From Neurospora crassa OR74A (Eukaryota; Ascomycota; Sordariomycetes; Sordariales; Sordariaceae), in the NCBI RefSeq assembly GCF_000182925.2, contig NC_026501.1:7729917-7793916 (forward strand): 64,000 nt of DNA, written 5' to 3'. A model generated the notes under the pieces. That model was not told where the DNA came from. It saw nothing but the letters and a program-made list of their open reading frames with translations, and ran no database searches. The first letter of the stretch is position 1. Each line of letters begins with the position of its first letter. Position numbers and translations under genes: made by a program. Positions 44,791 through 56,000 of the stretch are shown here, in pieces.

Positions 44791-47700
44791 AGTCGCTAGT
44801 GTATGTGTGATATGTGTTGTTGTTGATGTTGTTGTGGTTGTTCTGTGATTGTTGTTGTTGGGTGGTGGTATGTACAGCTAGCTGGTCAAGGACCGAGAAA
44901 GGATGGATGGATGGATGACCAAGTGAGGTTTGGGTTCTCAGGACAGCGGGGTGATGACTGGGTTATGAAAATTTCTCAAGCCAGCCTTCTTCCAGGCTGC
45001 GGGATGTAGCAGAGCCTGACGTTTAAGTAAGAGGGGAAGCCGGGAGAAGAAACTCGTGGACAGAGAGGGTGGGAGTAAGGGCGGGGTTGGTCTGAGACTA
45101 GGAAGTGGACAGACAGGGTGGGCGAGTGGAAGAGAGTGGGCGTGTGACCGTGATCTTGGCAAGCTACCAAGTTCCTTCTTCAGCTCTTAACCGGGGGCCT
45201 GCTGATGATGTGATGGATGACTGTCGGCCCTGGAATTCGTGTGGTTGGGCTGCGGTTAGGACCAATCTGGGCACCTATGTTCTTTGCCAGGAACCTACGA
45301 GAAGACTCTGATGACCAGCTGAGAGAAGTACAGATTATGAACTTGGAGTCTGGAGGACAAAAACTCTGGAGACGACGAGATACGGAGGAGGAGAAACAGA
45401 CAAACACATTTCGGGAAGGAGGCAGTGACGGGGAGGGGCATGGAGAAGAAGGCTCCCGAAACCCACTCACTTCTGGAACCTAACTCACTGCGCAGCAACG
45501 GGCACCGGGGAGGAGTGACTTGTAACTACCCTGACTGGCACACACTCCAACTCGTTTCCTCCTACAGTGGAACAAACACCGGGGCGTAGCATGATGTGTG
45601 ATACTAGGTACATTACCGAAGCAAAGTTGAGCTGGGTCTGATGAAGATTCAAGGTCCGGCCCGCTTCGTGACCAGTTTCTGGCCATGTCGAAGTGCTTTT
45701 TTCTCTCCGTGAATGCCCTGATTGAGCTTGTTGAGGTTGGGAGGAACCGCCCATGACATTCGCTTCTGTCAGTGACATTGGACGTCCAGCCAATTGCCTG
45801 GGAATGTAATTGGGCTCGAAACCAACGTCATCATCCCACCGTCCCAATACCTTCCGTTTCTTGGAGCCTGCTCATACAAGCTGCATCCTTGCGCACTAGT
45901 GTCGTCCGGTCAGCGCTTGCTGTGAGGCGCCCTCCCAAGTGGAAGTTCCATCCAAACTTACCAAACCCCTGGCCCGACATGGTGTAACGGGGTGTCATTA
46001 CGGTACGTACCGGGCTGTGTGAGACCTGGAGGGTCTGGAGGGGCTGGTCCCCTAGAAACAGCAGCAGGGACAATATCAAGTTTCATTGCGACACGATTTC
46101 AACTCAACCACGCATGTGAGTGATACGCTGTGTGTCGTGTGTTCATCTGGGCTTGTTGTTAGTAAAGTGAAGACCAATTGAACTACGCAGTGTGAGACTG
46201 GAGTCCGTAGATTGAGTTGACGGGCTTGAGGTACCTTACATTGTGCTTGATTTTATTCGGGTTACGTTACTCAGGATTACCTCACGATGGCCGATGGGTT
46301 TGCGCAGTTTGGTTCCTCCATCCCGTCAAGCTCAAAGTCTAGAATCTTCCCACCAGCAAAGCCACCCGGCAGTCACCATCATTTCCCGAACACTCAGCCT
46401 TGGAAACAGGAAGCGTGCAAGGCTAGTGACCCGGAGCTGGCGATGCCGTCGCCTTACCGTGGCTTTCGCTGTGTCAAGCTCGAGAAGTGGAAAGTTGACA
46501 ACTGATTGTTTCCACTGCCAGCGGGTAGACTTGAACTATAACAACCAGCCACTGACTAGCTGCTGCTTAGTGCATAACTGCATGAGGTGCCCAGCCGCAA
46601 CGCTCAACAGCACGAGTTCCGTCTTTACGTCGTCCTGCAGGAGGGCTGTGCTGCGCCGCGACAGGCTTTGAAAAGGTTTGGACCCACGGCGTTGCGGGCG
46701 GGCGGGCAGGCAGGCCGCGGCCGTCGACAACCGACTTTACGGCATACGTAGAGGTAGTGATAGCTTCTCTAATGGGGTTAGCGATGAGGCTGCTTCTGTT
46801 TCTGTGCTGAAAAACCTTGAGGCAACGAGCATAAAGTCACACGGTGATAGCATTCCCGTCAGAACCAGGGACAATGAGGACAGACAGCACGCCAACCAGA
46901 ACCGCCATTGTAACGAAGCCGAACAACTAAACGCCCCGAGTCTGTTTTCCGAATGACCTAGAATCCGTCAACGGGGCAGAGCGCGGGCTCTCAGACATTC
47001 AGTCAGCAAAGCTGTGTAGTCGCGCTGGGCTTCAAGCCATCAATGCCTATCCTACTGGCCGGGCTGAACTGAAGCTCATGAGACAAGCGGATTTTCAATC
47101 TCTGGCTCGGCCCCTCCGCTTGTTCCTACTGCGGCATGCTCCCCTCCGCTTCCCCTCCCTTGTCGTTCCCGAGCTGTGCGTTTTAGCCTGCCCCACCATC
47201 TCCATTGCTTTCCACTCACAATCGTAAAAATGAAACAGGTCAAAATCTTTGCTTGTGATCTTCGTCATCGCATCCGCTCACTACCTCGTAATTCGTCGGC
47301 ATGTTAACACGGGCCTTCCCTTGACTCCCCAGTCACACGAACCATGATCTACCAGTCATCCGATACTTTTCCATATCATCGGGATTTTTCCACGACATCG
47401 GACCAAAATCTCGGTGGAGACGTTTAAATAAACTCGTCCCATCTTCTTGCGCTTTGATCCCGTTTCATAACCGAATCTTCGGGATGTGGAAGCGAAACCA
47501 ACAAAAAAAAAAAAAAAAGAAGAGAAAAATTTTCGTGCCATCGGCGGCCCCGTTGTGGTGTTGAGCACATCCGAAATGGGGTCCAGACGGAATTGAAGAA
47601 GTGGGAAATCTATGGTAGTGCAGTGTAAACAGCCGGCGGCAGCGTCGCCAGCACTCAGCGGTGCCAGCGGGGTTTGCGAGTGACTCTGTGACGCAATCAT

Positions 47701-50354
47701 GCAGCTTGAAACTTCGAACCATAACAGAGTCTGGCCAGTGAGATATCGAGAAACCACAGGAATATCCCCCGACCTGCTTTTCGGGACAAGAACTCTGGCT
47801 TCATCTATTTTATCGATCGAGTGGTGTTCGGTGAAGGAAGCCATATGTGCATTTACACATGGAGTTGTCCAAGTGGGTATACAGTACTGTGTTATAGGGC
47901 TGGCCAGAACCAGAGCCAGAATTCTGCAGTCATCCGAAGGAAAGCCGAATGTTCGAAATATCATATCTACACCTGCTGATATCACCATCTCGGTCGTTCT
48001 TCCTTACAAAAGAATCAACGTCTGTCTTGCTTGATCGCCAGCATGGTGTGAGGATGACTCCTGGGGAATACGGAGCCAGTTAGGTACACTTACACTTTCC
48101 CATGTAATATCTCCCGGGCATAAACACAACATCATATGGAAAAGGTGGTGCGTAGGAACCACAAACCCGCCCGTCGAGCCCAAGTTTCTACCAGCTACTA
48201 CACAATCACAGAAAATGAGCCTTCAATGGCTGCTTCCCAGAGCCTCATACAATATGATTTCAGTCAGGCAATCAACGTTGTACCATAGCACACGACAGAA
48301 TCTCCAATGCATGCCCGCCTCTCAGAGCCTCCTCGTACTCACTATCGATAAGGATGGCCGATTGCACCCCTGGTCCATCAGGGTCTCGATGGTTTCAAAC
48401 TTCCAAGCACCACCTTCCGACCAGCCGCCTGCTTTCCTGGAGCCGCTGGATCATCGCTTTGGCTGGATTGGGCATCAATGAAAAATTACCCATACGTGTA
48501 CAGTACGGTAAGGTTTCCATGATGTCGTACCAGTTGATGTTCAGGGGTGCGAGACTCTTCACAAACAGGCCGGTAGCAAAGATGATCAGGAACTCGATTC
48601 AACTTCGGAATGATCTACGATTTCTATGAAGCGTGCCGGCATACATATTAATGACAGACATGATGAGCATAACCGACACATGCCATGCCTCGTGTCTTGG
48701 CCGCTCGTCTTGCCATTTTTAGACGCAACACCCCTTGAGGTGGCAAAAACGTTAACCGACGGTAGGCATGTCCTGCAAGTAGTGTAAATGGTTACCATTC
48801 GTGTCGTTGACCCAATCGTATATCTCAGTATTGTTCGGAGCTCGTTCTTCTCATTCCCTTGCGTGCGGATGGAATCCACGGTACATAACCCGACATATAT
48901 TAACTCTTGGTAAGAACCCGATTCGGATATCTCGACCGACAAGGACTTTCGAAATTTCAGGTTTTGAATAAGAACGGGTCGTTTCCGATCTGACCAGAGA
49001 GGCAAATAACCAACCTCCTCGACTTGCTTCGTTTCTTCTTCTTCTTCTCCTTCCACGCACATTGTAGAAAGCTCGTTGGGCGCCAGTCAAATACGATGGA
49101 ACAATTATAGAAGGTGATAGCCGACTATATCCATATCCATGTTCTACACGTTTCGCTACCTCTACATATACATATACATGATACCTAATTTTTTTTATAT
49201 GCGCACCTGCGCAGTGACGGAATGAATAAATCTTCGGTGCTGACCCAAAACAGGAACAACTGCGTATATGTATCTCTCAAGCATCTTTCTCTTTTTGGGC
49301 TGTACAATGTGTCTATTAGTTACATCTGCTCCAGAGAGCTTATTTGCCATGGGTAGCATCTCGAGTGAAACATGATCCATGTGGGCACTTTGTATTCGAA
49401 AGATCAAGAGACTTTGCCCTTCGGATCATGGACATATGTACGGACCTAGTCGTGTATAAACGGAAACACTACTTATGTATCCAGCTAATTAATCCCTGAT
49501 AATTCCACACGTGCCCGATCACCATCACAAGACTTCTAGAAAGAACATAGGCACCATCACAAGACAGCCACTACGTTCAGTTTTCCAACCGGTCAATAGA
49601 CAGAACACCATTAAAAAAAATAAAAAAGAGACAAAACGAATCGCGCAATTGCGCACATCAAGCCCGTTCTTTATGTCTTTCCTGTCTCTCGAGTTAGATC
49701 ACGCAACAACTTTCAGATACTTCACAGTCTCAGAACCAAGTCTACCTACCTAGCGCAAACAAAAGAAAGACTACCACACCACATTGTATCAACCAGCCCA
49801 CACCATCATTATCAACACCAACCACCAGCTGCTGTTTCAGGTGTTGGTTAAGTCAAGTTGAGTCGAGTGCTTCGCCGCAGTAATGCAACTATGGTCTTTT
49901 GAGTCCTATTTAGCTCATGTTTTGATGTGTCGTTGACATAAGGAACCGGATATGGTAACAAAGAGATGTAAACAGAAAATGGTCCATGTAAAATTCAATT
50001 CAGAATCTGAAGTAACTCTCATCTGTTCATCAATCTGATGGCCCATAAGGCTGATTACATACAAAGATGGGAGCTTTACAGTAGAGATTACCTACATTTA
50101 ATTGGTCCTTTCAATACACTCGCTGAATTTTGACACAGTAATCTAGATCCAGCCAGCTCTTTGACTGAAAGAGAGAATGTCTTGAGATGTCTGACCGAAA
50201 TAATAAAACTCATGCGAACATTTACTGGCATCTTGCGCCGCCGCGCTCTCTGCACCACATGGCATCGCATAACACAAGCACTGCATAGGCAGGTCTGCTC
50301 GCTGCTGCTGCTGCTCAACACCAAAGAAAGATAACATCAACAGCTTCAACCCTC
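44791..50354. other. long gene-poor region
   Basis: About 5.6 kb. The first 150 bp are leader repeats of the preceding minus-strand gene. Short open frames are common, but none has a recognisable domain. Weak candidates are a 72-codon plus-strand frame at 46287-46505 with a good ATG context and a hydrophobic minus-strand stretch near 48490-48600. An A tract lies near 47502-47518 and GCT repeats near 50300-50313. A 210-codon minus-strand frame at 47356-47988 crosses the A tract and looks spurious. Confidence 0.45.
44811..44917. repeat. TTG-type and GGAT repeats in the 5' leader
   Basis: Imperfect GTT/TTG units at about 44811-44870 and four GGAT units at 44901-44917, upstream of the DUF8035-like start. 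Confidence 0.75.
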
Positions 50355-52215
50355 TCACACCTTTTTACCACGCTTTTTAACAGCCGGCTTCTCGGCAGCT
50401 GCCTTGCGGCCCCCTCTCTTCGCCTTCGGACCAGGCTTCTCTTCCTTCTCTTCTTCCTCCACCTCCGCCGCGTCAGACTCCCCGTTGACATCCTTGTCAT
50501 CGCCGTTGTCCTCCTCGTTCTGCTGAGCATACTCGTGTTCAGACTCGGGTTCAGGTGAAGGAGCCTTCTTCGCCTTCTTGCCCTTGCCCTTGGCGGCAGC
50601 GGCAGCCTTGCCCTTCTTCTTCTTCGGGACTTCCTTCTCCTCCTCCTCTTCTTCGTCGTCATCCTCTTTGTCGCTGCTCTCCTCCTTGATGGCAGCTTTG
50701 CGAGCTGCGCGCGGAGGTCTAGCCCTGGTGGCCTTCTTCTTGGCAGGAGGTTCGGTCTTCGCCCGCTCCTCCTCATTGGCAGGGATCTCATCAACAGCCG
50801 CGACATCTTCAACGTCGCTCTCCTCCTTCTTCACTGCCGGGGCGGCGGCCTTCTTTGTTCTAGGCTTGGCCTTGGTAGCAAGCTTCTCCTCTTTGACATC
50901 CTCGGCGTCGCTTTCCTCCTTCTTGACGGCGGCAGCAGCCTTCTTACCCCTGCCCTTGACCTTGGTAATAGGCTTCTCCTCTTCGGCCGCCTGCTCCTCG
51001 ACATCACTTTCCTCCTTCTTGACGGTAGCAGTCTTGCCTTCGGCCTTCTTGGCCTTCTTAGCAGGGGGCTTCTCCTCATCGTCCTCATCGGCATCGGCCT
51101 TCTTGCGGCCACGCTTAGCGGCGGCCTTTTTCGCAGCAGGCTTGGTGTCCTGTTGGGAGCAAGCATTACGTGTCAGCGGGAAGAAAAAGATCAGAGCATT
51201 GATGAATAATCATACCTCCTCCTCGTCGTCCTCGGATGCCTTAGCCTTCTTCTTTTTGGAGTGGATGCCTCTCTGACCGAGTTTGTTCATTTCGGGGTCC
51301 TTGATGAAGAAAGACAATGTCAGCAAAGGAGCATTCTACCTCAGCTGGAACTAAGGAACGGTGGCTGAATAAACTCACGCCCTTGAAGTCCTCGGGGTCG
51401 ATGTGACCCTGAGTGATAACCCGCTGAACCTTCTCCCTCAGCACGGGGAAATCTCTTGACGCACATGTTGTCAGTTTATCGGCAGCTAACGAAAGCAGAA
51501 CAGAGTTTCAAATGAAAGCAGAACTCACTCAAGCTCCTCCCACCCGTCAAGCATATCCCACTCATAGTCGCCAGTGCCGTCCTTATCTAGCATGTTGCGC
51601 ATATTCAGGATCTGCTCTCCCGAGACACAACCCCTAAAGATTTAAACAGCACATATTAGTCCATCTCAAAGTCCAGGGAAAGGTGGTCGAAGGCCAAGCC
51701 AACCGGTGACCGAGGTTCCGGTCCAGCTCTCTTCTTACCAATGACGCCACTGCCAGCCGCCATGCTCGTTGATCTCAACCCATGTTCCGAGACGGAGCTC
51801 GCCCTTGGTGATCTTGACTGCTTCCTTCTTGCAGACCGAGTCCTTGCAACCGGCACGGTTGTTCTTGGAAACCTCTGGGAGAGTGGGTTAGCGGTTGTGA
51901 ATGACCAAGTAAGATGGCTATGCATCGAGGCTGCGCGTTTGAGAAGATAAGAGACGACTGTGGGCAGGCTCGAGGATGGAAAGAGGTGGTGTTTCCTGTC
52001 TCTTGTCGGTTTGGCCGTGTTTGTGCTTGACAATCCGATGGGGTGGACGGTGTTGATGTCATATTGTCAAGGATTTTGACATTTAAAACCGGAGGAGCAT
52101 CACAGAAGAATTCTAAAGGTCCAAAAAGCCATCCCATCAAGGTTTCAAGCTTGAAAAGGGCGAGATGATCTGATATCATGTCAGGCAGTGAAAACTCACC
52201 AATACGGTAAGGCAT
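50355..52215 (-). CDS. PARP-type zinc-finger protein with repeated acidic/basic tail
   Basis: Six exons on the minus strand: 52215-52200, 51874-51739, 51633-51529, 51454-51379, 51299-51216 and 51149-50355, giving 403 residues. Introns are 325, 105, 74, 79 and 66 nt. The N-terminus is a PARP-type zinc finger (PF00645-like) with ligands Cys15, Cys20, His50 and Cys53, in GCKDSVCKKE and GGWQWRHWGC. Such fingers bind DNA ends or nicks. No PARP catalytic domain is present. After a helical linker (to about residue 120) the chain is disordered, with alternating acidic and Lys/Arg/Ala-rich blocks like linker histones or AT-hook proteins. It includes three 31-32-residue units each beginning VKKEESD. 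A nuclear, DNA-binding role is likely; its exact function is unknown. The first exon codes only five residues and one base. Confidence 0.88.
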
Positions 52216-53024
52216 GTTAAAGGCCTATGTTGTCGTCTGTTCGGCAAGTTGGATGAGAGGGCAAGATGACAGGTGGGCGCACAGACAAGGTGAAATGGCC
52301 TGGTTTTCGGCGAGCCGAAGAAAGAGACCTAACGTAAAAAAAAAATTTGATGGACAAATATTTCAAGCCCAATAAAAGTGTAGCCGATGTGAAGTGTAAA
52401 CTTGAAATCCTGGATGCGTTTGCGACGGATCAAAAACGCGTTTGTGTTGGAATGGACGCGAGAAAGACTTGTCGAGACAGACGGCCAGAAATTGATGGGT
52501 GGATGTTTGGGCGCGGAGAGGTGAATGGGATTTACCGAGTAAAGGGCGGTAGCTGTCTGCTGTTAGATTGCTTGCCTCTCGGCTACTTGGTGGATAACTT
52601 GGTTGCCAGAGAGGATACCTGGAAATGCCAACCAATTCACCGTCGCCAACAACAAACCGAATGATGCTCGTCGAAACCCGTACAAAATGGGGGTTGCGGG
52701 GAGAACTTGCCCACGGTAAAGAATTTGTCGTCAATCCCGTCATTTTAGACAATCAGTTCTGGTGTTAGGGCACAAGGCGTGGGCAATCAGAAACACAAAG
52801 GAAGGAAGGAGCAGGTGAGTTGGCACCCCTTTGCGCTTGCCATCTGTTCTACATTTGCCCTTTCAGCGCTGTAGCACTGTAGCACCCCACTGTAGCGCTA
52901 ACAGCCAAAGAGCTTCTGATGTCAACAACAACAACGGGCAACTCCCGTCCTCCCCTTTCCCACACTTTAGCAAACATTCCAACTCCTCTGTCGGGCTGTT
53001 TTCTCTATAGATACGCTAATCAGA
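52216..53024. other. intergenic region, zinc-finger promoter and ATR 3' flank
   Basis: About 810 bp between two minus-strand genes. Three CTGTAGC units occur near 52868-52900. No gene. Confidence 0.55.
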
Positions 53025-56000
53025 CTACAAAAACGGGCACCAACCAATATACATAGCAGCCAAGTTTTTCGGATCCGTAGCCTGCTTAATGAGCTCTTCC
53101 ACCTGACCCTCCACGCCCAACGGGATCTTCTCATGCGGCAACAGCCCCCTGACTTTTCGCTTGATACTCTCCACCACGCTTGTCGGATTCAGCTTGACCA
53201 CATCATGAGTCCGCTTCTTGGTCCTCTGTAGATCCAGCGTCGGGTCATGGATGAACGCCTCCAGAATCGTCATCAGCGTTTCCTCCTGTTGCCTCAGCAC
53301 CTTGAGCGTCAGCTCGCTGCAGTTTCGGAAGGGGCCCTCGTAGCGGTAGATACCCATGGCCGCAATCATGTTATGCGTCAGTCGGAAGGGCACCTTTTCC
53401 GGCTGGGCAAAAGTCAAGCCCTTGTCGAACAAGCAGTTGAAGTCGACGTGGAAGACGCCGCCGTTTCCTTCCTCCAGCAGCACGTTCTCGCCGTGCCGGT
53501 CGCCGAGGCCGAGGATGGTGCCTACCATGGACATGACGGCGCAGGAGCGCGTGTATCGCAAGCGAGCGGCGAACCAGGCTGATGGGTCGGGGAACTGTGA
53601 GATGAACCATTCTGGTAGCACGTCGGGGAACATGCCGAGCACGGATCTGGACCAGAGATGGAGATTGTCGTCGGACGTGCACGCCTGCTTCATCAGTTCT
53701 GCAATTTGCCCGTAGTTGGGTGTGATGTTTCGCGTCTTGTAGATGCCCAGAAGGATATCGCGGAGGGTTTTCAGACCATCAACCCATTCGATGATGCCGC
53801 ACTCCTCATTCAATGGCGTGACGGCGTATGTCCTGATGTACAGCTGCCGTTTGCTAGATTCGGTATCGCGCTTTAACGACCGGTTGATCAATCCGTTGAA
53901 CTCCATGAGACGTTGGTCGGTGCGGAGATCGTCCTTCGGTTTGATCAAGAGACCGTAAAGCTGTCCATTGGATCCTCGTGCCGTCAGTTTGCGCGGCTTC
54001 GCCAGAGATCCCAGCACCAGTACATCATCAAGGAATCTATCGATCGTGATGACGTCCCCGGAAAACGCCTTGTGCTTCCTGGTGTTGTCCGTTAACGTCG
54101 GCAATGTCGCGGTGAGGCACGTTTCTATCGGCACCACCAGCGGACACGGCGTGCATTTGTGGTTGAAGTTCAAGTCCCTCGTAATACTTGCTTTTACTGT
54201 CCTGTTGCTCTGGAAGTCACCTTTGTTGCATGCCAGAAGGAGCTGCTCGGCAAGCTTCTCGCCCATTTTGAGCAACTGTTTCAGGTCGTAGCCTGTCTCA
54301 TCGACTCTTTTCGCGATGGCTCTGAGGTCGTCCAAAACCTTTTGCCCTCTGTGTCGTCGAGCACCGTTCGTACGCCCGGTCATGAAGGAGAAGAGACTCC
54401 AGATAGCCTGTCGGGGGTGTGCTTCCACCACCTTGATAATCATTTGCTCCAGGACTCTGAATACATCTTGGTTCGGATGAGCTATTCTAGCCACAATTTG
54501 CGGCAAAGCCGTGTAAAAAATGTAAGCTGGCATTTTAGGTAGATGCCTGTTGAAATGCTTATAAAGCTCATGGAGAATGGTCCTCCGACGTGATTGTAGC
54601 TCTGCGGACAAGGTCACCATGCCCAGTGACGGAGCGTCGACTTGAGTCCCGAGTTCGAGCCATAGGTCGAGAATTCGTGGCAAGGTCTGGTGAACATACT
54701 TGGTCCCAAAGTTGAGTGAGCGCAGATAATTCTCTATAACCAACTTGGCGGTCTCTCCGGTCAAATAGGCGTCACTTTGATCATCTGGGCTGAGCGCCTT
54801 CTCGGACTCCAAAACCTTCTTGTAGTGACGCCCAAGGTAGTAGTGCCCCTTCTCCCATTGCGGGTGGGTTTTGGCCGCCTCTTGAAACTTGGAGCGTAAA
54901 GCGCCGGCGTGGGTTTGGCCGGTTGAATCGAGCCACTTAGCAAGGAGCAAGTGGGCTCTGGCTTTCAGTAGATTGCGATGAGACTGTTGACTCTTGCTAG
55001 ATGTTGGGGTATCTATTGCCATCATACCATCGTTGAAAAGGTCGTCGTCAATGGCGCGTTGCAATAGCTGGATCGCCTTGCGATGCTGGCCGTCCTTGTA
55101 GAACAATTTTGCGTACTCTATGACTGCAGAACTATCACCAAGCTGCTGCGCACGTAGCACTGCGTTGAAAGACTGATGAGTCGAACCAGATTTCCTGGCC
55201 AAGCGAGCGGTGGCAAGCCATGATGACGATATCTCTTCGTCTCCGAATTTCGTCCTAGTGATTTATCAGAAATGAGCTCAATGAGTTCAGAGATCAAACA
55301 AGATACATACCTCATCAGTTCCATTGCTGCTCTCCTGACTCCAAGCACGTACTGCTTGTCGCTGACATATGCCCCGAGTACCTCCAAGCGACGTTCTAGA
55401 GCCTTCACAAGAGGCGCATGGCCTTCACCCTCGACTGGCTCCGCATTGGCAATCATCTCAAGATCCTCCAGAACGTGACACTTCAGCATCACGTCATGAC
55501 AGGTTCTGAACGATGATGTCGCTGAAAGTGCCATGGAACTAGCCACCTTGTCCCGCATTGCCTGCAAAAGTTCTTGAAACCGTTCTCCATCTCCTTCCTT
55601 GAGACAGAGCAGTGCATCAGCGATACCGATGTTGAAGACATCGGTTACGTCGCCCTCGGTGTACGATCGTAGATACTTCTCCATTATTTGCCACCTGCCC
55701 GTCGCCCACGACGCTTCGAGAACGAAAGGCATCACTTTGCTCAGACTGCTTGGTGTTTTGTCAATTCCTTCAGCAAAACTCAGAAGATTGTCTGGACGCA
55801 ATGTCAGCTCCGTATGTACCATCAACCTAAAGATAACAAATGTCACTCACCGTACTGGCCTGATTCCTCGAGACAGGTCAAGAGGTCGAGCTGAAGATTA
55901 ACATCGTCCGGCGATTCAGCCAGCTGTATCTCATACCAGGTCTGCGCAGCAGTCCATCGGCCCGCTTTACGATGACTGAGAGCCTGCTCCTTAAACCCGA

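Noticed and set aside
46287-46505. 72-codon plus-strand frame with good ATG context
   Set aside because: Third-position GC is near background and no family is recognised; left as a weak possibility in the gene-poor region.
47356-47988. 210-codon minus-strand frame
   Set aside because: It crosses an A tract giving a Phe run, has no domain and no coding bias.
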